Source: a virus
Length of the DNA stretch: 43,743 bases
Direction: 5' to 3' (one strand)
IMG/VR virus record: IMGVR_UViG_3300013126_000067
Location: 1 to 43,743 of that record
Shown: piece after piece, positions 34,418 to 42,214 of the stretch
Layout of the letters: the number at the start of each line of letters is the position of its first letter
Position numbering within the stretch: position 1 is the first letter of the stretch
Translations under genes and position numbers: made by a program
Notes under the pieces: model-generated
What the model was told of the DNA's origin: nothing
Seen by the model: the letters and a program-made list of their open reading frames with translations, nothing else
Databases searched by the model: none

Positions 34418-36787
34418 TTAGGATACCAACTCTTGGAAGTCCTGACCAGTTCTCGTGGCGTAGAAGTTGACCAAGATGAATTCGGCGGCACGTACAGGTT
34501 TGATGTAGATGTCCACCACAAGCTCATTTTGATCAATTACATCGGGTGTATTGTTTCTTTCGTCACATATGATCAGATAGTCATATACTCCCTGTGTATT
34601 CTTGGCCAATTCGAATATCGGTGTAAGGACGTTGATGACTTGAGTCCTTGTGAACAACGTATTCGGTTCGAACAAGAAGAACTTGACGGTATTCCGTGTG
34701 GCCACTTCCAGATACAAGAAGAGACGGCGCACGTTGATACGATCAAACGCACTGGGTTTCTTGAGAAGGGTCTTTTGACCGAAGATGACGAAACCTTCAG
34801 CCGGGAAGAACGCCACAGGATTCAGATTGATCTTGTAAAGTTGATCACGATGTTTCTGTGTGGGATAGATCGGAAGATCGTTTACACCTAGAAGAACACC
34901 TCGTGTAAATCCAGCCGGGGCGAACCAAGGTTGGAAGTTGTCATCTGTATTGGCCATGGCTGCACCGGCGAATCCAGAGAACGGCACCCATGTTTGCTTG
35001 CCCAGACCATCATCATACACCTTGGGGAAGGTGGCATAAGTACAGGCATAGCTGCTGTTCAGGAGACTGTACAGATGGCGGAGCGGCCAGTAAATGTGTT
35101 GGTTAAAGTTCTTGGTTTCATCATCCAGAACCTTGCTGTTCTCACCTTGTACAAAGATGTTACGCAGAGGATCAGCAATATACAGGTGATCTTTACGTAC
35201 ATTTTGAGCAAAGTTGGTGAACACACTGGCAACCGTGTTGTAATTTTCACGGATGGTGATTGCGTTACCTTCCAAAGCTTCATTGTTTGTCTTGAAGAAG
35301 CCATCCATATCCAGAGGAATGGTGTCATCAAAGATATTTGCGCCGCTAAGAGCACTCTTGTTGTATTCAGCAGCTGCAAATACTGTTCCAAGACCGGCTT
35401 CCAGAGTCAAGCTGAGATTGTATAGATCCGGATTTTCCAGAAGTGTTTGCACACGTTCCAGTTTTGTAGGAACGCTGCCAATCAGTTTGGTTGAAGCAAC
35501 TGTGGAATCAAACGCACCGAAGCTGTAAAGTGCATCACCTCTGCGGATAATTCCGTTATTCAGCATTCCTGAAACGATTCCGCTGGGAGCGCCCACACGA
35601 GTTTCATAGGTTTGCTGGGTGTCAACAAATCCATCACTGTTATAAGGTATGGCAAGATTAGGATTCAGTACGCGAACCTTCTTACCGGGATTACCAGCGC
35701 TGTTTAGCCATGTTTGAGTGTTGCGATTGGTGATGTAAGGATTAATGAACACTGTCATATTGGGGCTATCATCTTCCCGTGTGCCCAAATAGAAGGTTAC
35801 GGGCGGGCCGCCTGCTTCGCTGTTGATTTGACGCCAGTAGTCCAAGCTGCCTGTATAGCTTTCAGAAAGAACGTAATCCAGTGTGATGACATCCGGAGCA
35901 AATACGCTTTGACGTAGTTTAAACAATCCAACGATCAGTGTATCGTCGAACTGACGTGTGCTGATGTCGAATGTAGGAATATTTTCCATGACTTCACTGA
36001 CACTGTTGCCCAGACCAAATTGTGTTGCGCTCAGAGGGAAATTCAAACGAGTCCGAGGAACATTCAGGAAGTTGTATGTTGTTTCAGACTGTGAATCAAC
36101 AGTGCTGACACGATTGATTCCGTCAAACTGAGTTGCCGGATTCAGGTTCGTGTTATCAATCATTCCCAGATAATAACCTTCAAATTTGTCATTGATGCTG
36201 GTTTGAGCCTTGTTGAGAACAATCATTCCAGCGTTTGCAAGTTGGGTCAATTTGGTTGCACCCGTGTTTGTGAAGCTGAATTGTGTCGGTTCGTTCTTCC
36301 AGCTTGTGAAAGCTTCGCCGTTCAAAATGCTTTGATATTCAGCAGCATTAAGTTCGATTTGTGTGGGTTGACCAAGGAAATAGGTGTGAGCAGCCGACAA
36401 ACCAAAACCTGTGTTGGCGGACACCAATTGATCGCCGTTGTAGTAGGAACCTTTATAGGATGTTACAGGATAAACTAGGGCTGAATAAGAATCGGTAAAA
36501 CCTGCACCGCTACCGGAACCGTAGGGCATACGGCTGACAAGCACTTCGGCTTGGCTTTGGAACATGGCTTTAACAGTGTGATAAAAATAACGTTCAGCTG
36601 CATTTGTGGGCTTACCATAAATTTGTTCAAATTCACTCAGACTTGTGGGTTGAAGAATTTCATCAATAGGACCTTGAGGAGCAAAACCGGGAATCAAAAC
36701 CGTTGTGGGAACGTTAATTACCGGCCGCAGGGAAAGGTCGATTTCATTAATTTCAACTCCGGGACTCTGAATTGTACGCTTTGGCAT
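34418..36787 (-). CDS. 18: Tail sheath protein gp18
   Basis: 789 residues (T4 gp18 is 659, so this is about 130 longer). It forms the contractile sheath around the tube. The start PGVEINEIDLS and IDEILQPTSLSEFEQIYGKP are universal sheath features, and the C-terminal domain with FVIFGQKTLLKKPSAFDRIN, then RRLFLYLEVA and the final strands VDIYIKPVRAAEFILVNFYA is conserved across contractile tails. The extra length lies in the middle, the surface-exposed domains. TATAAATA is 6 nt upstream and a terminator follows, so it is monocistronic, as befits a high-copy protein. Confidence 0.97.
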   Translation of the reverse strand: MPKRTIQSPGVEINEIDLSLRPVINVPTTVLIPGFAPQGPIDEILQPTSLSEFEQIYGKPTNAAERYFYHTVKAMFQSQAEVLVSRMPYGSGSGAGFTDSYSALVYPVTSYKGSYYNGDQLVSANTGFGLSAAHTYFLGQPTQIELNAAEYQSILNGEAFTSWKNEPTQFSFTNTGATKLTQLANAGMIVLNKAQTSINDKFEGYYLGMIDNTNLNPATQFDGINRVSTVDSQSETTYNFLNVPRTRLNFPLSATQFGLGNSVSEVMENIPTFDISTRQFDDTLIVGLFKLRQSVFAPDVITLDYVLSESYTGSLDYWRQINSEAGGPPVTFYLGTREDDSPNMTVFINPYITNRNTQTWLNSAGNPGKKVRVLNPNLAIPYNSDGFVDTQQTYETRVGAPSGIVSGMLNNGIIRRGDALYSFGAFDSTVASTKLIGSVPTKLERVQTLLENPDLYNLSLTLEAGLGTVFAAAEYNKSALSGANIFDDTIPLDMDGFFKTNNEALEGNAITIRENYNTVASVFTNFAQNVRKDHLYIADPLRNIFVQGENSKVLDDETKNFNQHIYWPLRHLYSLLNSSYACTYATFPKVYDDGLGKQTWVPFSGFAGAAMANTDDNFQPWFAPAGFTRGVLLGVNDLPIYPTQKHRDQLYKINLNPVAFFPAEGFVIFGQKTLLKKPSAFDRINVRRLFLYLEVATRNTVKFFLFEPNTLFTRTQVINVLTPIFELAKNTQGVYDYLIICDERNNTPDVIDQNELVVDIYIKPVRAAEFILVNFYATRTGQDFQELVS

Positions 36788-36793
36788 ATAAAT

Positions 36794-36801
36794 TATTTAT
36801 A
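36794..36801 (-). promoter_or_regulatory. Late promoter box TATAAATA for gp18
   Basis: Perfect consensus on the minus strand, 6 nt before ATG 36787. Predicted leader is about 1 nt. Confidence 0.78.
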
Positions 36802-36828
36802 TTTTTTCGGAACTTTTTTTGCCTTTAT

Positions 36829-37398
36829 TTATATCAAAGTGGCAATGAACTGGGAAAAGCTGAATGTAAACGAGCTTTCTGCTTCGCTACTGTCCCGGTA
36901 ATTGTAATTAATTCCACCCAATTCAACAGGTATGGCTCCGGTATAATCAAACTTTATTTTGTTATTATTATATTCATCTAACCCATAAACGGTTATGGTT
37001 GTGCTATAATCCCCTAATTTCGGGTTAGTATTAGGATTTCTGGCGTTGGGTATGCTAAGTTTTTCGTCATTAAGGAAGTTTAACCAAGAATAAATGAACC
37101 AATAATTATTAAACAAATTGTCCACGGTAAAATTAACCGCCACATTTTCATAACTGGGCCGTTCCAAACTGGAAGTTTTGAGTACCTGACCACCATATTT
37201 GGTTTCAACTTCAGGAACCTTGATAGTGGGCACTACAATACCATAAACTGAAAACTGAAAAGATTGCAGATTAACACCCCGATTATTTCTTTCATATTGG
37301 TTCAGATAAGGTTTCAAAATATCAGGAGGTGTTACCACCATGATAAATTTGTCGCGACGTGTCTTGTTGAGCATCGCCTGATCGTAAAAAGCAGCCAT
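36829..37398 (-). CDS. Second tail-tube-fold protein
   Basis: 189 residues from ATG 37398. An in-frame ATG at 37422 would overlap gp17 and lies upstream of the TTTAAATA box that ends 5 nt before 37398. The core DKFIMVVTPPDILKPY, SFQFSVYGIVVPTIKVPEVE, LKTSSLERPSYENVAVNFTV and a final FTFSFSQFIA strand resemble gp19-type tube subunits. It could be a tube paralogue, a tail-completion protein (gp3/gp15 role) or a head-tail adaptor built on the tube fold. It lies between gp17 and gp18, where T4 has no tube gene. Confidence 0.7.
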   Translation of the reverse strand: MAAFYDQAMLNKTRRDKFIMVVTPPDILKPYLNQYERNNRGVNLQSFQFSVYGIVVPTIKVPEVETKYGGQVLKTSSLERPSYENVAVNFTVDNLFNNYWFIYSWLNFLNDEKLSIPNARNPNTNPKLGDYSTTITVYGLDEYNNNKIKFDYTGAIPVELGGINYNYRDSSEAESSFTFSFSQFIATLI

Positions 37399-37403
37399 AG
37401 TAT

Positions 37404-37411
37404 TATTTAAA
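37404..37411 (-). promoter_or_regulatory. Late promoter box TTTAAATA
   Basis: On the minus strand, 5 nt before ATG 37398, overlapping the gp17 stop codon. Predicted +1 on the ATG. Confidence 0.5.
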
Positions 37412-39071
37412 GAACTTTCCAACCTTCTTTATCCAAATATTCCAATTCAACATCCCGTTCATCCCTTTCGGAATTTGAAAACATTACGGGCATGCTGGGT
37501 GTTTGATCTTCCCGGCCGCCAAATTGATAAATTATATTTTCATTTCGTTTGAAAGGAATAATGCTGCTGGGTCGATTATTGGTGTCCCGGCCCGTCACTT
37601 CAAAATATTTCTCAACCAATTCATCATTTAAAATAAGAAGTGCCATGGCCATGCTCATGACACAATCATCAAAATTATTTGCACCTTTTCGTGCAGCCCA
37701 TGTTCCGTTCGGATAGCGGGTAAAGTTTTTCAATTCATCCAGTGTGATCATGTCCTTGAAAACAATAGCCCGAAGTTCATTGATCCAATATCGCATGTTG
37801 ATTACTGCCTGATATTTTGTGTTTGTATTTGTGAATATTCCGGGCTTTTCAAAAGTTTTGCCATGGGAATAGCTGATGATTGGGTCATAATTATAATTTT
37901 CAAAAAGAGCATCCACCACCTGTGCTCCGCAATTGTTCCGCTCAATTAACAGAGGAGGATTGCCCCACTGAGCCAATATTTCCAATAATTTTGTTGTAAA
38001 ATTATAGGGAGTAATGGTGTTGTCCCGGAAACATGCAACCTGACGAATGGCGCTCAGATCTGCCAAATCAAATATCTGCACCACGCTGCTGGCTTGTCCC
38101 ACACCTTCAGCCACGTCTACACCGGCCACATATACTCCGTTCTTTTGGGGTTGTTCCCATATCTTGTATTTGCCTTCATCAAAAATAAAAAGAGGACTGC
38201 TGCAACCGCTTTTATATTTCTCGTAATCGTCCCCGTTCAGGGCAGATTCACCTTCCTGAAGAAATTCATTTCCAAATTCCTGATCAAAAAGCTCCCGACT
38301 ACCCAGACTTTTGATTGTATCATTCTTCCATTTTTCATCCCGACCCGGCACTTCATGCCAATCCACCCGCTCAGTTTTCCAGTTGTTTTTGCCTTCTATG
38401 CCATCTGTGTATAACTGATAAAAAAGATTGCCGGTCCCGTTTGGAGTGCTGGCCACAAAGATTTTGCTTTTTTTACTGGAAGATATAATGGGATACACAG
38501 CAGACCAAAACGTGTCCACCATGTTATTGTCAATATGCGCCAACTCGTCAATGACCAACACGTTGACAGAACTGCCTCGGCCTGCGTCGGATGACGTGGT
38601 GCTGATGCTAATACGACTGCCATTGGCCAAACCCATGGCAGTTTTACCATATTCTGTCACTCCCGGTTTCAAATAATTCGGAAGATTTTCATAGGCAAGA
38701 CGCACTCGGGCAAAAATTTCTTTGGCAGTTTCCTCTTTATTTGCCACCAAAAGTATTCTTTGATCTTCGTTGAAACATGCCAGCCAAAGACAGTAAATGG
38801 TCATGACGGTTGTTTTTCCTGCCTGACGACTGGACAACAAACATACAAAACGGTTGTCTCGCAAGCTGCGTAAAATTCTTTTTTGATAGGGATGTAATTT
38901 AATTTTGATGCGACCCACATCCAGATTGATGATGTAAAAATGATTTTCGGCAAAGTGCAGAATGTTTTGTTTGCACTTGGCAACTTCTTTGATCATCTCG
39001 GCGGAATATTCGAATTCAGCCTGAGAAGTGGGAAGATTTGGATTGCCCAAATATCTATCATTTGGTTTCAT
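37407..39071 (-). CDS. 17: Terminase large subunit gp17
   Basis: 554 residues (T4 gp17 is 610). This packaging motor has an N-terminal ATPase and a C-terminal headful nuclease. Walker A is SSRQAGKTT (80-88), Walker B is VLVIDE (171-176) with catalytic E176, followed by coupling motif ASTPNGTG. The nuclease begins at GVDVAEG (first Asp), and the final acidic pair lies in NNFDDCVMSMAMA. No TAAATA box was found just upstream on this strand; it starts 23 nt from a divergent gene and may use another promoter class. The gp16 candidate lies far away at 24408. Confidence 0.97.
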   Translation of the reverse strand: MKPNDRYLGNPNLPTSQAEFEYSAEMIKEVAKCKQNILHFAENHFYIINLDVGRIKIKLHPYQKRILRSLRDNRFVCLLSSRQAGKTTVMTIYCLWLACFNEDQRILLVANKEETAKEIFARVRLAYENLPNYLKPGVTEYGKTAMGLANGSRISISTTSSDAGRGSSVNVLVIDELAHIDNNMVDTFWSAVYPIISSSKKSKIFVASTPNGTGNLFYQLYTDGIEGKNNWKTERVDWHEVPGRDEKWKNDTIKSLGSRELFDQEFGNEFLQEGESALNGDDYEKYKSGCSSPLFIFDEGKYKIWEQPQKNGVYVAGVDVAEGVGQASSVVQIFDLADLSAIRQVACFRDNTITPYNFTTKLLEILAQWGNPPLLIERNNCGAQVVDALFENYNYDPIISYSHGKTFEKPGIFTNTNTKYQAVINMRYWINELRAIVFKDMITLDELKNFTRYPNGTWAARKGANNFDDCVMSMAMALLILNDELVEKYFEVTGRDTNNRPSSIIPFKRNENIIYQFGGREDQTPSMPVMFSNSERDERDVELEYLDKEGWKVL

Positions 39072-39075
39072 TCTG

Positions 39076-39083
39076 TATAAATA
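39076..39083 (+). promoter_or_regulatory. Late promoter box TATAAATA
   Basis: Perfect consensus on the plus strand, 11 nt before ATG 39095, in the 23-bp gap with divergent gp17. Predicted leader is 6 nt. Confidence 0.7.
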
Positions 39084-39094
39084 CTTAACAGCGT

Positions 39095-39700
39095 ATGAGC
39101 CAAAACAATAAATATATAAAGAAATACGGTATGCCTAAAAGTCGCGTAAAAACACTGGAAGAGATTGGAGCAGTCTATCACAAGATGCTTCTGGAAACCC
39201 CTGTAGTTCAACAGGAAACAGTTATTGAAGAGAAGAAGCAAAAGAAATTGGCGGATCCTAAAGCCAAATTTGGAACCAAACCCGGCAAAGGCGGCGTTCA
39301 AGCTTTCGAACTTGTTAAAGATAAAAAGCCTGTTTTGGAACCTAAACTTAAAGATTTTGCACATAAAGACAGTGGCCCGGATCTGAAACAACTCAGGGAA
39401 CCAATTGATCCTAAAGTGAAGAAATTTACCAAAGATAACTACTTCGAACCAGAACAACTTAGCAGCGCCAATGAAAGTGTTGTTAACACAAAGAATGTGG
39501 AACTTATTGCAGACGAATTAAAGAAAGAAAACAAGAATGAAGCCTATGAACGTCTTTGTGAATACAAGACACTCTGGGGAAAAGATAATTTTGTAAACCT
39601 TCTCACAGTGGCAGCCGTCAATGGCCATACCGAAGCACTTGAAGAATTTTTCACTTTTGTAAATAAAAATACAAAAAATAAAAAGGAGAACAATAAATAA
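39095..39700 (+). CDS. Unrecognised Lys-rich protein, probable head-associated
   Basis: 201 residues with many Lys and Glu. The N-terminal 35 residues (KYIKKYGMPKSRVKTLEEIG) are basic helix. Residues 50-115 are low-complexity and basic (KKQKKLADPKAKFGTKPGKG). The C-terminal part (about 125-185) is a helical pair including NEAYERLCEYKTLWG and VNLLTVAAVNGHTEALEEFF, the latter reminiscent of one ankyrin-type helix pair. An L32-L33-E34 site is present but not at a typical targeting-peptide position. Context next to the acidic protein and gp14 suggests a head or packaging role. The family is unknown. Confidence 0.7.
   Translation: MSQNNKYIKKYGMPKSRVKTLEEIGAVYHKMLLETPVVQQETVIEEKKQKKLADPKAKFGTKPGKGGVQAFELVKDKKPVLEPKLKDFAHKDSGPDLKQLREPIDPKVKKFTKDNYFEPEQLSSANESVVNTKNVELIADELKKENKNEAYERLCEYKTLWGKDNFVNLLTVAAVNGHTEALEEFFTFVNKNTKNKKENNK
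39692..39699 (+). promoter_or_regulatory. Late promoter box AATAAATA
   Basis: On the plus strand, overlapping the last codons of the preceding gene, 6 nt before ATG 39706. An AAGGAG lies farther upstream (about 17 nt from the ATG), too distant for standard initiation and outside the predicted late transcript. Confidence 0.6.
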
Positions 39701-39705
39701 ATTAT

Positions 39706-40335
39706 ATGAGTAACTTCGATAAACTATATGAAGCCGTGATGTCCGAGGACGACGTTGAACTTGGTATCACCGGTGCTCAATCTGGCGCAGCTGAAGTCGC
39801 CCCAGCCGCCACCGGTGAAGAACAAGAGTTGACTCCTAAAGAGCATCTCGCCAAGGCAATCGAGCTTCTGCAAAAGCTACAAAGCCTCGACCTTATCCCC
39901 GATCAAGCCGGTGGTGAGGAAGACGCTGAAGCAGCTTCCGACGAAGATTACGAAGCAGCTTCTGATGAAGACGCCGAAGAAAAAGGCGAAGACGAAAGCG
40001 AAGATGAGGATTCCGAAGAAATCGCCACTGAAGAAGTGGAAGCCGAAGATATCGGACACGCCCTCGTCAATGCTAAAAAGGGTCAGGAACTGACAAAAGT
40101 TTCCTCTGGCAGCAACAAGGTTGCCAGCACAGTATCCTCTCTTGCCAAGGGTGGCAAGGGCGGTGATGCCAAGGTAACTGACAAGGTAGGCACTGAAGGC
40201 GAAAAGGGCCACGCACTTGTCGGATCTGGTGTCAAAGGTGGAGCACCCACAAGCACAAAGGGCAAAGCCAACGTCGTGTCCAGCGTGATCAAGGGTGGTG
40301 GAAAAGGCGATCAAGACTTTTTCCAGTCCAACTGA
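39706..40335 (+). CDS. Acidic, Gly-rich candidate internal head protein
   Basis: 209 residues. N-terminus MSNFDKLYEAVM has an L7-Y8-E9 site, then Ala, as in T4 internal-protein targeting peptides. Residues about 65-110 are almost pure Asp, Glu, Ala and Ser with two repeated A-A-S-D-E-D units. Residues 115-205 have repeated GHALV, SSLAKGGKGG, GHALVGSGVKGG and SSVIKGGGKG units and end in DQDFFQSN. Codon use is C-rich like gp23, implying very high expression, and a strong terminator follows. It could be an internal protein, a scaffold component or a decoration protein. No known family. Confidence 0.75.
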   Translation: MSNFDKLYEAVMSEDDVELGITGAQSGAAEVAPAATGEEQELTPKEHLAKAIELLQKLQSLDLIPDQAGGEEDAEAASDEDYEAASDEDAEEKGEDESEDEDSEEIATEEVEAEDIGHALVNAKKGQELTKVSSGSNKVASTVSSLAKGGKGGDAKVTDKVGTEGEKGHALVGSGVKGGAPTSTKGKANVVSSVIKGGGKGDQDFFQSN

Positions 40336-40352
40336 TTAAAAAAAATATAAAG

Positions 40353-40386
40353 AAAACCCCCGTTGATAAGACGGGGGTTTTTTTTT
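40353..40386 (+). terminator. Rho-independent terminator
   Basis: 7-bp GC-rich stem (40357-40363 with 40371-40377), extended by A-T pairs, with a 7-nt loop and nine Ts, 18 nt after the acidic-protein stop. It separates that gene from the nucleotidyltransferase. Confidence 0.92.
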
Positions 40387-40387
40387 G

Positions 40388-40395
40388 ACTAAATA
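40388..40395 (+). promoter_or_regulatory. Late promoter box ACTAAATA
   Basis: On the plus strand directly after the terminator T-run and 5 nt before ATG 40401. Predicted +1 is the A of the ATG. Confidence 0.6.
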
Positions 40396-40400
40396 CATAT

Positions 40401-41447
40401 ATGCCTTTTGAATATCACAAAAACCTGAACAACAAGTTTTGGAAAGATTTTATATTAAATGAATCTGTTGCAGGCAAGCTTGTGGATATTGCTTTGGATT
40501 TTTACAGGAATTTGAAAACAAATGCTCCCCTAGAAGACATAGAATTAACAGGCTCTCTTACAAACTACACATACACCAACAAAAGCGATCTGGATGTGCA
40601 TCTGCGCATAGATTTCAACAAGGTAAAAGCCAAACCAGAACTGGCCAAACAACTGTTTGAAGCAGAAAAATACAAATGGAATTTGAATCATGATATTGTA
40701 ATAAAAGGTCATCCTGTGGAAATATATGTGGAAGACACCAGTGTAAAACCGTATTCAACCAAGCCTGTATACAGTCTTTTAAAACATAAATGGCTTCAAA
40801 AACCATCCTATAACCCACCAGAAATAGATGAACAAAACGTTAGTAAAAAAGTACAATCATATCGGGAAGAAATTGATAATCTGCAAAAAATGCTGAATGA
40901 AACAGATTGTAAGATAGTTTTGCGTCAGATTCATAACCGGGCAAATTTTATCCGGCAAAAATTGGCAGACAACCGTAAGGAATGCATGCAAGATAAAACT
41001 GTTGTCTTCGATTTTTGTATTGAAAATCTTGTGTTTAAACGTCTTCGCGACATGGGATATCTGGACAAATTGAATGATATCAAACTGGAATCTTATGATA
41101 AAATGTTCACGGAACAAACATGGAATAGCGGTCTTCAAACCATGTTCATGAGTGATATGATGGGTAAGGTTAAAAAGAAAAAAGATCCACGCCATATGAA
41201 GCCATTTATTCGTGATCCGGGAACACGTAAACATGTGCAAACCATACCCAACATGCATAAAAATCTGGACAAATTTCCCGAGGTTGGAATGTTGAAAAAA
41301 ACAAAAGGACGCAAAATCATCAGTGAACCTCGGGCCCTGCAAATAGCCCGATTTTATAATATAAATTTAAGTGAGAAGCCATCCAAGCTGGGAAGGTCCC
41401 CTGTAAGTATTAGAAAACAAAACAACATTTATGTACTGGAGAGCTAA
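40401..41447 (+). CDS. Nucleotidyltransferase-fold protein with possible capsid-targeting N-terminus
   Basis: 348 residues. The motif TGSLTNYTYTNKSDLDVHL (50-68) is the G-S...D-x-D signature of the polymerase-beta nucleotidyltransferase superfamily; a third acidic residue is E107 in HPVEIYVED. Residues 140-190 are helical. The C-terminal part is strongly basic (KVKKKKDPRHMKP near 250-270; GRKIISEPRALQIARFY near 305), suggesting nucleic-acid binding. The N-terminus has KFWKDFILNES, with an L19-N20-E21 site that gp21 might cut. Substrate unknown: it could modify RNA, protein or a small molecule. It overlaps gp14 as TAATG and shares its operon. Confidence 0.85.
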   Translation: MPFEYHKNLNNKFWKDFILNESVAGKLVDIALDFYRNLKTNAPLEDIELTGSLTNYTYTNKSDLDVHLRIDFNKVKAKPELAKQLFEAEKYKWNLNHDIVIKGHPVEIYVEDTSVKPYSTKPVYSLLKHKWLQKPSYNPPEIDEQNVSKKVQSYREEIDNLQKMLNETDCKIVLRQIHNRANFIRQKLADNRKECMQDKTVVFDFCIENLVFKRLRDMGYLDKLNDIKLESYDKMFTEQTWNSGLQTMFMSDMMGKVKKKKDPRHMKPFIRDPGTRKHVQTIPNMHKNLDKFPEVGMLKKTKGRKIISEPRALQIARFYNINLSEKPSKLGRSPVSIRKQNNIYVLES

Positions 41448-42214
41448 TGAGTATTGATCGTTATGTGGGTCCCGGGTGTGTTTCGGTATATCCTTACACA
41501 TATACTCCCAGTGTTCTTCGTTTTACCGACAAGGAAAACAATGAATGTGAACGGGAAGTAATAGGTGATCAGATGCGGGAAATCATAGATCTTTACGGTC
41601 AAAAGGTTGCTTACTGGCAAAATCCTTATAGCACACTCAGCGCTGACAACATTTACGGAGAAGATCCTACCCGAAATTGGCCGCAACCTCAATACATTAT
41701 CATGGGCATCAAGCTGGACGAAGACAATCTCACCCTAAACAAATTTGGTTTTGATGCACAGGATTACATGACTGCCATGGTTCATATCAGCAGCTTTTAT
41801 GCAACATTTGGCCCCGGCCAAGAACCAAAAAGTGGAGACGTTCTTAAATTAACAGAATATGGAAACGACCGTCCGGGCGACCGCGATGGTAAATTGTTTG
41901 AGGTAACCCAGAGATTGGACAGTGAAAATAGCAGTATCAATCCGTTGGCCGGTCATTATGTGTGGCTCCTCAAACTGAAACGTTTTGATTATAGTGAAGA
42001 GGTTGATTTGCCTAATGAAAAGGGCAGCATACAGGTATTGGACAATACCGGATATGGCACCCTTTCCGCCACTGTCAGCGGAGAACAGCCCCGAGTAACA
42101 CGTCCGTCCACATTGGACGGAAGCGCACAGGAAGTCACCAAGAGGTTTGTGTTTGATTACTCAGGAACAACCAACGACAATGTGTATGGCACTTATGATG
42201 TGCACAATGACTGA
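41447..42214 (+). CDS. 14: Neck protein gp14
   Basis: 255 residues (T4 gp14 is 256). gp14 with gp13 completes the neck to which the tail attaches. Diagnostic segments are EIIDLYGQKVAYW, DNIYGEDPTRNW, NKFGFDAQDYMTAMVHISSF, then PKSGDVLKLTEYG, FEVTQRLD and YVWLLKLKRFDYSEE, in the order of the T4 gp14 family. It is translated by stop/start overlap with the nucleotidyltransferase, after GGAGAG. Its 3' end overlaps the convergent gene by 22 nt. In T4, genes 13 and 14 adjoin; here the gp13-like gene is about 36 kb away on the other strand. Confidence 0.9.
   Translation: MSIDRYVGPGCVSVYPYTYTPSVLRFTDKENNECEREVIGDQMREIIDLYGQKVAYWQNPYSTLSADNIYGEDPTRNWPQPQYIIMGIKLDEDNLTLNKFGFDAQDYMTAMVHISSFYATFGPGQEPKSGDVLKLTEYGNDRPGDRDGKLFEVTQRLDSENSSINPLAGHYVWLLKLKRFDYSEEVDLPNEKGSIQVLDNTGYGTLSATVSGEQPRVTRPSTLDGSAQEVTKRFVFDYSGTTNDNVYGTYDVHND

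Noticed and set aside
34433-35425. Plus-strand ORFs of 152 and 164 codons inside gp18
   Set aside because: Antisense to a certain sheath gene, with no box or ribosome-binding site of their own.
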